In this document: positions 33,366 to 43,002 of the stretch, piece after piece | Position numbering within the stretch: the first letter of the stretch is position 1 | How the letters are laid out: each line of letters opens with the position of its first letter | Source: Peteryoungia algae | GTDB taxonomy: Bacteria > Pseudomonadota > Alphaproteobacteria > Rhizobiales > Rhizobiaceae | Length of the DNA: 64,000 bases | Assembly: GCF_030369675.1 (NCBI RefSeq) | Contig: NZ_CP128477.1 | Location: 1,240,001-1,304,000 of the forward strand | Direction: 5' to 3' | Notes under the pieces: generated by a model | Seen by the model: only the letters and a program-made list of their open reading frames with translations | Databases searched by the model: none | Told to the model about the DNA's origin: nothing | Translations under genes and position numbers: made by a program

Positions 33366-34316
33366 TCAGTTGCCGACCGCGACCGGCGGTGCTGCCGGCG
33401 CTGGTGCCGGAGCGGGCGCAGCCCGTCCTGCTCCACCGGTTCCTACTCCGCTGTTGAAGAAGCGGAAGAAGTCGCTGTCTGGCGAGAGAACCATCGTGGT
33501 CCCCTGATTGCTCAGCGAAGCAACATAGGCACGCATCGAGCGGTAGAACTCGAAGAAGGCCGGATCCCGCTGGAACGCATCAGCGAAGATGCTGTTGCGC
33601 TGCGCATCGCCCTCACCGCGAAGGATTTCCGAATCGCGCTGCGCTTCGGCCTGGAGTTCGACGACCTGACGGTCGGCGATCGCCCGGCGACGCTGGCCTT
33701 CTTCGTTACCGCGTGCGCGGATCAGTTCCGCTTCGGCCAGACGTTCGGCCTTCATGCGCTCGAAGGTCTGCTGCGAGACTTCCTGGGTAAGGTCGGTACG
33801 GCGGATACGGACATCCGTGACCTGCAGGCCGAGGCTTTCGGCAGCGGCCTGGAGATCGTCGCGAACATCCGACATCATCGAACCACGCTCTTCCGAGAGA
33901 GCCGCATCGAAGTTGCGCAGACCGTAGACGCGGCGGAGGGCCGCATCGAGGCGGGTGCGCAGACGCGACTCGGCGGCTTCGCGATCGGCAGAGACCGTTT
34001 CACGGAAACGGCGGGCATCGGTAATGCGATAGACCGCAAAGGCATCCACTTCATAGAACGCACCGCCGCGGACCTGCACACGGATATCCGGCAGGTCGAA
34101 GCGCAAGGCGCGGTCTTCGACATACTGGACTCGATCAGCGTCCATGAAGGCGAAAGGCAGCTTGAAGTAGAGGCCCGGTTCGGCCTTCACGTCCTGGATC
34201 TGACCGAAGCGCAAAACGAGAGCCTGTTCGCGTTCATTGACCACGAAGATGGACGAGTATGCCAGGAAGAGCGCGACGCCGATCGCGACGAGGAAATAGG
34301 GGAGACGATTTTCCAT
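33366..34316 (-). CDS. hflC: Protease modulator HflC
   Basis: 316 residues. An N-terminal membrane anchor (YFLVAIGVALFLAYSSIFVV) is followed by an SPFH/prohibitin domain (EREQALVLRFGQIQDVKAEPGLYFKLPF) and a coiled-coil Ala/Glu/Arg region. With HflK it forms the complex that encloses FtsH and restrains its proteolysis. The C terminus is Ala/Pro rich. One base separates it from hflK. Confidence 0.95.
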   Translation of the reverse strand: MENRLPYFLVAIGVALFLAYSSIFVVNEREQALVLRFGQIQDVKAEPGLYFKLPFAFMDADRVQYVEDRALRFDLPDIRVQVRGGAFYEVDAFAVYRITDARRFRETVSADREAAESRLRTRLDAALRRVYGLRNFDAALSEERGSMMSDVRDDLQAAAESLGLQVTDVRIRRTDLTQEVSQQTFERMKAERLAEAELIRARGNEEGQRRRAIADRQVVELQAEAQRDSEILRGEGDAQRNSIFADAFQRDPAFFEFYRSMRAYVASLSNQGTTMVLSPDSDFFRFFNSGVGTGGAGRAAPAPAPAPAAPPVAVGN

Positions 34317-34317
34317 C

Positions 34318-35445
34318 TCAGTTCCCTCCCGTCGAAGACTGGCCTGCCGGCTGATTGCTCGACTGACGCGTGATTTCGTTGAGCGGCAGATAGGGCAGAA
34401 CCCCCTGCTGTTCGTCGATGATCACCTTGTTCGAATTGCGCAGGACATTCTCCATTGTTTCAAGATAGATGCGCTGGCGCGTGACGTCGGGTGCCTTGAC
34501 GTATTCGTCGTAGATCGAGATGAAGCGCTGCGCCTCACCTTCGGCTTCCTTGACGACACGATCCTTGTAGGCGGCTGCCTCTTCACGGATCTGTGCGGAC
34601 TGACCGCGTGCCTGACCGAGACGCTGGTTGGAATACTGGTTGGCCTCTTCGACGAAACGGTCTTCGTCCTGCTGGGCACGCTGGACTTCTTCGAAGGCTT
34701 CAGCCACCTCGCGCGGCGGCGCCGCATCCTCGATCGGAACAGCGTTGATCGCGATACCGGAGCCATAGGTATCCATGGTCCCCTGAATGATCGCCCGCAC
34801 CTGTGTCGAGATTTCCTCACGATTGTCGCGGAATACATCCTGGGCCGGACGACGGCCGACGACTTCACGCATGGCGCTTTCGGCCACCTGCTGCAGCGTC
34901 TGCGAAGGATCTTCCAGGTTGAAGAGGAAGGCCTGCGGATCGGAAACCGTGAACAGCACCGAGAACTGGACGCTCACGATATTCTGGTCGCCGCTGAGCA
35001 TGAGCCCGGCGCCCGGATTGTTGGAGGTCGGACGGCTGCCGACATTCTGCTGTTGCTCCGTGACCTTGACGATCTCGACCGATTCGACCGGCCAGAGATG
35101 GAAATGCAGGCCCGGCATCGAAATGTCCTGCTTCGGCTTGCCAAAGCGAAGTTCAACGCCGCGCTCGTCGGGCTGCACAGTGTAGATCGACTGCATGGCC
35201 CAGAAGGCGACAAGCACGATACCCACGATGACGAAGACGCCACCGTTGAAGCCACCGGGCACGACATTTTTCAGTCGATCCTGGCCCCGGCGGATGAGGT
35301 CCTCGAGATCCGGAGGCTGATTGCCGCCGCCGCCGCTGCCGCGTGGCCGGTTCGGCCCCTGCCCCCAGGGACCCTGATTGTTACCGCCGCCACCGCCGCC
35401 GCCCCATGGACCGCCGCCGCCGCCGTTTTGATTGCTCCAGGGCAT
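34318..35445 (-). CDS. hflK: FtsH protease activity modulator HflK
   Basis: 375 residues. Gly/Asn/Gln/Pro-rich cytoplasmic N terminus (WSNQNGGGGGPWGGGG), one membrane helix (GVFVIVGIVLVAFWAMQSIYTV), the SPFH domain (QPDERGVELRFGKPKQDISMPGLHFHLWPVE) and a long helical region. Partner of HflC. The ATG at 35445 has AAAGAGG 6 bases upstream. It begins the hflK-hflC-DUF2065-degP group, about 150 bases after folA. Confidence 0.95.
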   Translation of the reverse strand: MPWSNQNGGGGGPWGGGGGGGNNQGPWGQGPNRPRGSGGGGNQPPDLEDLIRRGQDRLKNVVPGGFNGGVFVIVGIVLVAFWAMQSIYTVQPDERGVELRFGKPKQDISMPGLHFHLWPVESVEIVKVTEQQQNVGSRPTSNNPGAGLMLSGDQNIVSVQFSVLFTVSDPQAFLFNLEDPSQTLQQVAESAMREVVGRRPAQDVFRDNREEISTQVRAIIQGTMDTYGSGIAINAVPIEDAAPPREVAEAFEEVQRAQQDEDRFVEEANQYSNQRLGQARGQSAQIREEAAAYKDRVVKEAEGEAQRFISIYDEYVKAPDVTRQRIYLETMENVLRNSNKVIIDEQQGVLPYLPLNEITRQSSNQPAGQSSTGGN

Positions 35446-35598
35446 CAATACCTCTTTGCTGTAAAAAGCTCCCAAGTCCCCCGCCCGCTGGCCGATCGGC
35501 TAGCATGCATGAGGTTCCAGAGGGTTATAGGTATCGTGGCCCCGCCTTTCAACGCGAAGGGGGCAACTTCTTCATCGGAAAGGGCAAATTTTGCGTTA

Positions 35599-36120
35599 TC
35601 AGGCGCTTCTGCGACGGTATATCGCGTATCGCGTCGGGAAATTGTCCTTTTCGCCCGCCGGAACCGAAGTCTCCTCGATGAGCTCGAACACCGCAGGATC
35701 GATCTGCGGAAACGAGGTATCGCCATCAACGACCGTCTCGACATGCGTGACATGCAACATGTCGGCATGCTCAAGCGCCTGACGGTAGATTTCCCCACCG
35801 CCGACGATACAGACTTCCGCGACGCCACTTGTGCGGGCCATGCTTTTCGCACGGTCCAGCGCGTCTTCGAGGCTCGCCGCGCTTTCCACGCCGGGCATGT
35901 CGAAGACCTCGCTGCGGCTGACGATGATGTGTGGACGACCCGGCAGCGGCTTCGACCCGACGGATTCGAAAGTCTTGCGCCCCATCACCAGCGGCTTGCC
36001 CATGCTCAGCGCCTTGAAGCGCCTGAGATCCGTCGACAGCTTCCACGGCATGTCGCCATCACGGCCGATAATGCCGTTTTGCGAAACGGCCACGATGATC
36101 ACGGTCTTGATGGGAGTCAT
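35599..36120 (-). CDS. folA: Dihydrofolate reductase
   Basis: 173 residues. Reduces dihydrofolate to tetrahydrofolate with NADPH, regenerating the cofactor oxidised by thymidylate synthase. VAVSQNGIIGRDGDMPWKLSTDLRRFKALSMGKPLVMGRKTFESVG and the C-terminal VCIVGGGEIYRQAL loop are diagnostic. It follows thyA by 21 bases, the classic thyA-folA pairing. Confidence 0.96.
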   Translation of the reverse strand: MTPIKTVIIVAVSQNGIIGRDGDMPWKLSTDLRRFKALSMGKPLVMGRKTFESVGSKPLPGRPHIIVSRSEVFDMPGVESAASLEDALDRAKSMARTSGVAEVCIVGGGEIYRQALEHADMLHVTHVETVVDGDTSFPQIDPAVFELIEETSVPAGEKDNFPTRYAIYRRRSA

Positions 36121-36141
36121 GCTCTTTTGTCCTCGCCGCGC

Positions 36142-36936
36142 CTAGACGGCGATCGGTGCCTTGATGCTCGCATCGGCTTCATAGCCGACCAGGCTAAAGT
36201 CCTCATAGGCAAAGGAAAACAGATCCTTCACCTCGGGATTGAGTTTCATCACCGGCAATGCCTTCGGCGTGCGGGTCAGTTGAAGCTTGGCCTGGTCGAA
36301 ATGGTTCGCATAGAGATGCGCATCACCCAGAGTGTGCACGAAATCCCCCGGCTCGAGCCCCGTCACCTGGGCCATCATCAAGGTCAGCAGCGCATAGGAC
36401 GCAATGTTGAAGGGCACGCCGAGAAAGATGTCGGCAGAGCGCTGGTAGAGTTGGCAGGAGAGCCGTCCGTCGGCGACGTAGAACTGGAACAGGCAGTGGC
36501 AGGGTGGCAGCGCCATTTCGTCCACCAGCGCCGGGTTCCAGGCGGTGACGATATGCCGGCGCGAATTGGGGTTCGTCTTGATGCTCTCGACGAGCCGGGC
36601 CATCTGGTCGATATGGCCGCCATCATAATCCGGCCAGGACCGCCACTGCGCACCGTAGACAGGTCCGAGATTGCCGTCTTCGTCGGCCCATTCGTCCCAG
36701 ATGCTGACGCCATTTTCCTTGAGGTAGCGGATATTCGTGTCACCCTTCAAGAACCAGAGCAGTTCATGAATGATCGACTTCAAGTGCAGGCGCTTGGTCG
36801 TGATGACAGGAAAGCCGTCGGCCAGATCGAATCGCATCTGATGACCGAACACGGAGCGCGTGCCGGTTCCGGTGCGATCGCCGCGGTCACTGCCGTTGTC
36901 CAAAACATGGCGCAAGAGGTCGTGATACTGGTGCAT
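36142..36936 (-). CDS. thyA: Thymidylate synthase
   Basis: 264 residues, exactly the E. coli length. Methylates dUMP to dTMP with methylene-tetrahydrofolate. [18 protein letters not shown], the catalytic cysteine in [13 protein letters not shown], and [19 protein letters not shown] are present. The first gene of thyA-folA. Its start region faces the tmRNA locus. Confidence 0.97.
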   Translation of the reverse strand: MHQYHDLLRHVLDNGSDRGDRTGTGTRSVFGHQMRFDLADGFPVITTKRLHLKSIIHELLWFLKGDTNIRYLKENGVSIWDEWADEDGNLGPVYGAQWRSWPDYDGGHIDQMARLVESIKTNPNSRRHIVTAWNPALVDEMALPPCHCLFQFYVADGRLSCQLYQRSADIFLGVPFNIASYALLTLMMAQVTGLEPGDFVHTLGDAHLYANHFDQAKLQLTRTPKALPVMKLNPEVKDLFSFAYEDFSLVGYEADASIKAPIAV

Positions 36937-37109
36937 GGGTCTAGTCCCGATCTATTCTGGGCGCAGCTTACTTCCGGCGCGACCTTTAACCAATCCGCCA
37001 AATCGTCTTTTCCCCGCTCGATCGCTGCCCTGCGCTCCTGGGAATTTATCGCAGACCGACGATTGTGCTTCCACCCTCTTTTCATCAGGGACGGAAACAC
37101 CTATATCAG

Positions 37110-37460
37110 CCTTGCCGGGGCTTGCTCCGGATATGGCGATAAACGGTCGATGTAATAAACCTATTGGACCCGGGGGCGGTACCCGGCGCCTCCACCAAAA
37201 ACCGGTCGATGACGAAGTCTTTGCGGACCGGCTTTTGATGGGGGCGAAATAGGATCGACAAGGGCGTAAAGATCGAACTTTTGCTCGGCATGATACCGCC
37301 GTTATCGGGTCACAAGTGTAGTTGCAAACGACAACAACGCTAAGGGTTACGCTCTCGCTGCCTAACGGTGGTGCGGGAAACCCGCTCTAAGTCCTTAGGG
37401 TTAGCCCCTTAAGGCGGGGTCCGAAGGCACCTGGCAACAGAAGCCTTCACCTAACTTCTC
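37110..37460 (+). ncRNA. ssrA: Transfer-messenger RNA, circularly permuted two-piece form
   Basis: Rescues stalled ribosomes. The 3' (acceptor) piece comes first and ends at 37197 with the T-arm and CGCCTCC-A-CCA; an excised spacer (37198-37239) follows; the 5' (coding) piece begins at 37240 with GGGGGCG. The two stretches form the acceptor stem with a G3-U70 pair, the alanine identity element. The resume frame at 37324-37365 encodes tag ANDNNAKGYALAA then TAA. This permutation is typical of alphaproteobacteria. The outer ends are estimated to within about 15 bases. Confidence 0.95.
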
Positions 37461-37620
37461 CCTCAGTCTTTCCCCATGAATTGCTTCGGATTTCGCCGCT
37501 ACCCGCAGGCCGCGAATTGATGTACATTCGCCGAACCAGTTTAACGCGTCGGGGCTTTTCCGCGTCGCCGCGTCATGGCATAAGCCGTCGAAATCGGCAT
37601 GATTAGGAAAGCAGGATCTG

Positions 37621-38124
37621 ATGGGGCACGACCACATTCGCTACGACATTCTGGCCCAGGACGCCCTGCGCGGAGTCATCCGCAAGGTCTTGACCGAGGT
37701 TGCGGCGACAGGCCGGCTGCCCGGCGACCACCACTTCTTCATCACCTTCCTGACCGGAGCGCCGGGCGTGCGCATCTCCCAGCACCTCAAGGCGAAATAT
37801 GCCGAGCAGATGACGATTGTCGTGCAGCACCAGTTTTGGGAGCTCAAGGTTACCGACAGCCTGTTCGAGATCGGCCTCTCCTTCTCCGACACGCCCGAGA
37901 AGCTGGTCATCCCCTTCAATGCCATCCGCGGCTTCTATGATCCGTCGGTGAACTTCGAACTCGAATTCGATGTCCCATTGACGGAGGAGGAAGAGAACGA
38001 CGCCGAAATCACGGCTTATCCGGTGGAAGCCATTGCGAAGACGGATGAGCCGGAATCTGCGAAATCGGACGAGAAGAAGGAAGGCTCGGTCGTCTCGCTC
38101 GACGCCTTCCGCAAGAAGCAGTGA
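37621..38124 (+). CDS. sspB: SspB-family ClpXP adaptor protein
   Basis: 167 residues, alphaproteobacterial SspB form. It tethers ssrA-tagged proteins to ClpXP for degradation. N-terminal IRYDILAQDALRGVIRKVL, HHFFITFLTGAPGVRISQHLKAKYAEQMTIVVQHQFWELKV and FNAIRGFYDPSVNFELEF form the tag-binding dimer domain. An acidic linker leads to a basic C-terminal tail SLDAFRKKQ that would dock on ClpX. It is encoded about 160 bases downstream of the tmRNA whose tag it recognises. Confidence 0.92.
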   Translation: MGHDHIRYDILAQDALRGVIRKVLTEVAATGRLPGDHHFFITFLTGAPGVRISQHLKAKYAEQMTIVVQHQFWELKVTDSLFEIGLSFSDTPEKLVIPFNAIRGFYDPSVNFELEFDVPLTEEEENDAEITAYPVEAIAKTDEPESAKSDEKKEGSVVSLDAFRKKQ

Positions 38125-38174
38125 TCTGACGAATGGCCGGGCCGATGCCCGGCCGTCTTCATCGAGGGACCAGA

Positions 38175-38366
38175 ATGGCCGCAGACGTCGTCAATCTCCG
38201 CCAGTTCCGCAAGGCGAAGGCCCGTAGCGAGCGTGAGACGACCGCCGAACAGAACCGCATAACCTACGGGCGGACCAAGGCGGAAAAGTCCCTCACCCGG
38301 GCGCAGAACGACAAGGCTTTCCGTGAACACGAGCAGGGCCGCATCGAAAAGTCGGATCCGGAGTAA
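38175..38366 (+). CDS. DUF4169 family small protein
   Basis: 63 residues, highly charged, with the family pattern VVNLRQFRKAKARSERETTAEQNRITYGRTKAEK. Presumably soluble and helical; function unknown. It follows sspB by about 50 bases, an order common in Rhizobiales. The ATG at 38175 begins MAADVVNLR; the open frame upstream lacks conservation-like features. Confidence 0.82.
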   Translation: MAADVVNLRQFRKAKARSERETTAEQNRITYGRTKAEKSLTRAQNDKAFREHEQGRIEKSDPE

Positions 38367-38430
38367 GGGCCCGCCTGTCCTTGGCGATCCTGTCAGCGCC
38401 ATCCTCCGAATATTCTCCCGGAGATCCGTC

Positions 38431-38652
38431 ATGATCCGCAAGCGCTCGATCACCCTTCACGGCCACAGGACGAGTTTCTCCGTCGAAGACGCGTTTCTCG
38501 ACGAACTCAGGACAATCGCCTCTGAACGTGGACTGAGTTTCGCGGCCCTGATCGCAGACATCGACGAAGCCCGGCCACTTGATTCGAACCTCTCGTCCGC
38601 ATTGCGCCTCTTCGTGCTGCGGGACCTGAAGGAGAGGCATCAACGCCCATGA
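38431..38652 (+). CDS. Ribbon-helix-helix domain protein
   Basis: 73 residues. The pattern IRKRSITLHGHRTSFSVEDAFLDELRTIASERGLSFAALIADID matches the small RHH_4-type proteins that follow sspB and DUF4169 in rhizobia. A probable DNA-binding protein with unknown target. The ATG at 38431 gives the canonical start; GGAG lies about 8 bases upstream. Confidence 0.82.
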   Translation: MIRKRSITLHGHRTSFSVEDAFLDELRTIASERGLSFAALIADIDEARPLDSNLSSALRLFVLRDLKERHQRP

Positions 38653-38804
38653 AATACACAATGCGAGACATGCATAATTAGGTATCGCGTTGTATCGTTC
38701 ATCCTGTGATTCCCGAAGGGTAGACCCCAGGGCCCATCGCCGCCGGATTTTGTATTGCCTCTGGCGAATCGTTCCAGCACCCATTCAGCAAGAGGCCATT
38801 TTCC

Positions 38805-39161
38805 ATGACGACGGTTTCCACCTCGACTACCCAGACGATCTTATCGTCCACAAGCAACTCGACCTCTGCAATCAAGTCTGAGATCGCAAGTCTTGAGGCA
38901 AGCATTTCCAGTCAGGAAGAGGCCTTGAGCTCGGCCACTACGGACGACGAGGAGGCGGAAATCAATGAAGCGCTTACGGAGCTCCGCGCAGCACTCGCCG
39001 TTGCCGAAGCGAAGCTGGCCCAGCTGAATCCGACCTCCGAACCGACGGCAGAAGTTCCGGCCGAAACACTGCTGTCGGGTGAAAGCGAAACAATCGGCAC
39101 ATCGAACCTCTCCGAGAATGTCGAAGACACACCCTTTGGTGAGCGGACGGCATATGTTTGA
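38805..39161 (+). CDS. Hypothetical protein with central coiled coil
   Basis: 118 residues, not recognised. A Ser/Thr-rich N terminus (about 20 residues) leads to a heptad-like helix SAIKSEIASLEASISSQEEAL ... EINEALTELRAALAVAEAKLAQL, then a Pro/Glu/Thr-rich acidic tail. No signal peptide, membrane segment or cysteine. It stands alone and converges with the AsmA gene 27 bases away. Function unknown. Confidence 0.6.
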   Translation: MTTVSTSTTQTILSSTSNSTSAIKSEIASLEASISSQEEALSSATTDDEEAEINEALTELRAALAVAEAKLAQLNPTSEPTAEVPAETLLSGESETIGTSNLSENVEDTPFGERTAYV

Positions 39162-39188
39162 TCCGGTCGATCCGGACCCGGCCCCGGT

Positions 39189-42100
39189 TCAGTTGACCCC
39201 CGGCAAGCCATTGAACTGAAGTTCCGGCAGGGGCTGGCGGGTCACCCGCTCCTCCGGCGCCACTGGTACGACCGGTTGCGATGGAACTGTCTCCGTCGTC
39301 ACAAAGCCCCGCTCCTCCGGAATCGGCGGATCAGAGGGCTTCGGAGCCGCGTCAGCCTCTCTGGCAGCCTCCAAGGCTGCTGCATCAGCTTCCGCCTTCA
39401 ACCGGGCTTCTTCTTCCAGCCTGAGCCGTTCAGCCTCGGCACGCCGGCGCTCGTCGTCTCGGGCGCGTGCAAGGGCTGCCTCCCGCCTGAGCCTCTGCTT
39501 CTCCAGAACGGTCGCCTGCAGTGCCTCGACCCGCCGCCGCTCGGCCTCGAAGGCTCGCAAGGAGAAGAAATTGGTGAGCTCGGTCACGTCGAGCACCCGT
39601 TCGGGCGCAAGGGTCGGCCCCTTGAGCAACAGGCGAAGATCGGGCTGTGTCCCGTCCATGGCAGCATCCCCGGCATCGAAGGCAATCCCTACCTCCCCAT
39701 CCAGCGTGCCGGCACGCAGATCCAGTCGCAGCGCGCCGTCGAGTTCCGCCTGCGCCGTCTGATGGGTCGCGGCCTGGACACGCACGGTGCCGTCCGACAG
39801 CGCGAAAGGCACGGTTACATCCCCCAGCGGCGTGGATCCGGCCGTGATCAGTCTTTCCACGAGCGCCAGGACCTTTTCCTCATCGATCTCGGTGCCGAGT
39901 GCATCGGCTTCGGTGATCAGCCTCGGCATGATGGACAGATCGAACTCATCCAGCGTCAGGCCCTTCATCCGCGCCTCCCCGGATCCGCTCGACATTCCGA
40001 TCAGCTCGGCCGGCGTCTTGCCACCACCCTCCACGACGAAGGTGAGGTCCATGCGGCCCGAAGGACTGTCCGTCGTCGCGATGCCTCGTTCGACACGCAA
40101 AGCGTTAACCATGCGGGCGATATCGCCGTCGGCCAGATCGAGCCGCGCCCGAAGGAAGCCGTTTCCGTCGGTATTCGCCACCGAGAAGCGCCCTTTGATC
40201 CGCCCGCCCAGCCAATCGGCCGACACGTCATCGAAGGTGAGTTCGCCGGCCTTGTTGCGAAGCGTTCCGGATAGATCGGTCATGGCTTCGCCCAGACCGG
40301 GCCAGAGCCGGTTGACGGTCAGCCCCAGATCGAGATCGAAAGGCAGTGCCATGGGCCCCAAGGCTGCAGAAGACAGAGCGCCGCTTGTCGGATCTCTCAG
40401 CGGGCCGACCGCGGTTTCCGCCAGCCAGTCGAGGTCGAGCTGATCGAGAGTGACCTTCCCGACGGCAGATGGCACCGCAGTCGTCAGATCGACACGCCCC
40501 TCGGCCGCGACCGCTTGACCGGCAAGGCTCGCCTCGAAACTCTCGACGGCAAGTTGGCCCTTGGCCAGCGAAAGCCGCGTTTCGCCCGTGATCGGTACGC
40601 CGGTCGCTGCATCGGGCAAGCTCAGGCCAAGCGCCATCAGATAGGGGCCGATATCATCACTTTCGAGCGAGACCTGCCAATCACCGTCAAGAAGGCCGGA
40701 CGTGTCAAACGCTGTCAGTTCCGCGGTCGCGTCGAGGGTCGTTGCGACGCCGGCGAAGCGCACAACGGCCTCGGCATTCCCGTCACCTGCCGCGTCAAGC
40801 GTGAGGGTCAGCGCACCGCCCTCCCCGATCGTCCAGGGCAAGGGATTGAAACCTGCTTGCCCGAGCAGGATCTGCGCCTCATCATTTTCCAGCTGCAGCT
40901 CGAAGCGCCGCTTGCCGCCTGACAGAAGGGTTGAAAGATCACGAGCGCCAGCCTTCAGCGAAACCACACTGTCGGAGGCTCGACCGCTCGCATTAAGAAC
41001 CACCGCCCCGTCTTCCGGAACGCTCAGCGTGATCTGGATATCCGTGTCCTGATACCAGAGTGCGGCCTTGGCCAGCCGTTCGATGATGGGGCTGTTCGGC
41101 AACCGCTCACGCAGCAGCGTCAGGAACGGTTCCGGATTGGCAGATTTGAATGCGATCTGCCCCTCGCCGACCGGCTGGGTCTCGGTATCTCGCAGCTTGC
41201 CGCTGACGCGCAACGAACTGCCAGCCACATTGCCAAGGTTCAGGCGCTCGATGGCAAGCTGGCCGGACTGGTAGGTCACGATCGCCTCGACCTGTTCGGC
41301 GGTGACGCCGAATGCCAGCAATTCGTCGACATTCAAACGGGCAGCGACCCGTTCGGCCAGAAGACGCTGTTCGGCATCCTCACCGATGATGAGGGCCGCG
41401 ATCGCCCGCGCGGCGTCCAGATCAAGCTTTTCTCCATCGAGATCGACGGAAAGGCTTGCCGCGGAACCGGCGCGCGACTCGCGTTCGATCCGGCCCTTCA
41501 GGGGCTCCGCACCGATCGCAAGCTCCAGCTTCTCGAAGCGTTGCAGCTCCGGGGTCAGGTTGACGGAAGCGGAAAAACCGGCGGATGTCAGCCCGCGGAT
41601 GGCCGGATCCACCCGGCCCGAAATCCATGTGGCCAGTCCCGACGGTTGTGTCGAGGCGACAAGCAGGTTTCCTTCAAAGGACGGCGTGCCGATGAGCACC
41701 AGCCGTCCGCTCGCCTCGACCTGGGTGCGTCCAGGCAGCAATCCGACAGCCCTGTCCACGGTCCAGCCGTCACCGGCCGGGCGAATGTCAAGCTGCAGAT
41801 CCCGGAATACCGCATCTCCGGCCACGAGCGCCGGCAGCCGCAGGCTTGCCCGGCCGGGCACCTTGGGAATCGGGATCTGCGCGGCTGTCGCCAGAAGCAA
41901 CACCATCCTCTGCTGGACAGAAACGGACCCGTTCCGTGACGTCTTTGCCCGGCTCCCGTCGGCCGCCAGCCGGTTGACATCGACCTGCTGCCCCTCGGCC
42001 GTCAGCAGGAATTCCGGGTTCGTACCCGTGTCGAGCTTGGCTTCACCGGTGATCACATAGGGGTCGACGAAATCGCCAAGTTCCAGCCGGTAGGTCGGGA

Positions 42101-42929
42101 TGGTGATGCTGTCATTCGCCAGCTTGAACTCACCGCGAACGCGCGGGGCCGGCGCCGGCTTCTGGCCGGCCTCGAAAGACTCGGGCGCGTCGGCGACTTT
42201 CCAGGTCGACGTGAAATTTCCTGTGTAATGCGGCTTGCCGTCCTGGAGGGCCAGATCCCCCTCAAGCATGAGGTCGAAAGGCCGCCTCTCGGGATCGATA
42301 CGCATCCTCAGCGGCAGGGAGGCCCCGGCGAATTCGGATGTCGTGAGGCCGAAACTTGCTGCCTCTCCATCCAGTTCGGCACGTCCCTCGATGGACCACG
42401 GACCGGCGAGCGTGCGCGCAGAAAGAGATGCGTCGAGATTGGTCAGGATCCGGTCGCGTCCCGACTGCTGGTCGATGAACTCGATCGTACCACCACTGAC
42501 GGAAACCTTTTCAAGGACCACGGTTCGGGCGGGAATGCTCGGCCTGCTGCCGCGCAGCCAGTCCAGCGAACCATCCGCCAGCAAACGGATGCGCGCCTGC
42601 GGTTCCTCGATCCGCATGTCGAAAATGCGGGCCTCCCCTGAGAGGAAAGGCGCAAGCTCCGCGTCGAGCGAAAACCGCGCCACCCGCACCAATGGCGTCC
42701 CGTCGACATCGGTGCCGACGGTCACATCCTCCATTGTGACAGAGGGGAACGGCAGGAGCCGCGCGCTGACCGCTCCATTGACCACAACCTTCTTGCCGAG
42801 CAACTGGCTCGCCTGGTCCTCGAAGTTCTGACGGAAATTGGTCCAGTCGACGAAGACAGGCGCCAGCAGGGCTGCAAAGAGCGCAACCACCACAAGACCG
42901 CCAAGCGTTGCCAGTATGCGTCCGAGCAC
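39189..42929 (-). CDS. AsmA family envelope protein
   Basis: 1246 residues. An N-terminal membrane anchor (LATLGGLVVVALFAALLAPVFV) is followed by DWTNFRQNFEDQASQLLGKKVVVNGAVSARLLPFPSV, the AsmA start motif. A very long beta-rich periplasmic part follows, resembling the lipid-transport groove of AsmA/TamB/YhdP proteins. Near the C terminus is a ~70-residue Arg/Glu/Ala coiled coil (RRVEALQATVLEKQRLRREAALARARDDERRR), then a Pro-rich tail. Likely role: phospholipid transfer to the outer membrane or envelope homeostasis, by family knowledge. Transcribed alone. Confidence 0.87.
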   Translation of the reverse strand: MLGRILATLGGLVVVALFAALLAPVFVDWTNFRQNFEDQASQLLGKKVVVNGAVSARLLPFPSVTMEDVTVGTDVDGTPLVRVARFSLDAELAPFLSGEARIFDMRIEEPQARIRLLADGSLDWLRGSRPSIPARTVVLEKVSVSGGTIEFIDQQSGRDRILTNLDASLSARTLAGPWSIEGRAELDGEAASFGLTTSEFAGASLPLRMRIDPERRPFDLMLEGDLALQDGKPHYTGNFTSTWKVADAPESFEAGQKPAPAPRVRGEFKLANDSITIPTYRLELGDFVDPYVITGEAKLDTGTNPEFLLTAEGQQVDVNRLAADGSRAKTSRNGSVSVQQRMVLLLATAAQIPIPKVPGRASLRLPALVAGDAVFRDLQLDIRPAGDGWTVDRAVGLLPGRTQVEASGRLVLIGTPSFEGNLLVASTQPSGLATWISGRVDPAIRGLTSAGFSASVNLTPELQRFEKLELAIGAEPLKGRIERESRAGSAASLSVDLDGEKLDLDAARAIAALIIGEDAEQRLLAERVAARLNVDELLAFGVTAEQVEAIVTYQSGQLAIERLNLGNVAGSSLRVSGKLRDTETQPVGEGQIAFKSANPEPFLTLLRERLPNSPIIERLAKAALWYQDTDIQITLSVPEDGAVVLNASGRASDSVVSLKAGARDLSTLLSGGKRRFELQLENDEAQILLGQAGFNPLPWTIGEGGALTLTLDAAGDGNAEAVVRFAGVATTLDATAELTAFDTSGLLDGDWQVSLESDDIGPYLMALGLSLPDAATGVPITGETRLSLAKGQLAVESFEASLAGQAVAAEGRVDLTTAVPSAVGKVTLDQLDLDWLAETAVGPLRDPTSGALSSAALGPMALPFDLDLGLTVNRLWPGLGEAMTDLSGTLRNKAGELTFDDVSADWLGGRIKGRFSVANTDGNGFLRARLDLADGDIARMVNALRVERGIATTDSPSGRMDLTFVVEGGGKTPAELIGMSSGSGEARMKGLTLDEFDLSIMPRLITEADALGTEIDEEKVLALVERLITAGSTPLGDVTVPFALSDGTVRVQAATHQTAQAELDGALRLDLRAGTLDGEVGIAFDAGDAAMDGTQPDLRLLLKGPTLAPERVLDVTELTNFFSLRAFEAERRRVEALQATVLEKQRLRREAALARARDDERRRAEAERLRLEEEARLKAEADAAALEAAREADAAPKPSDPPIPEERGFVTTETVPSQPVVPVAPEERVTRQPLPELQFNGLPGVN

Positions 42930-43002
42930 GGATGTCCACTCCCTTGATTACGGCCCGAAGGTAACGCAATTCACCAGCGGGGCAACCCGCAAGCTCTTGC
43001 AG

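Noticed and set aside
35053..37155. 700-codon plus-strand open frame across hflK, folA and thyA
   Set aside because: It crosses three well recognised minus-strand genes and their intergenic gaps, and shows no domain.
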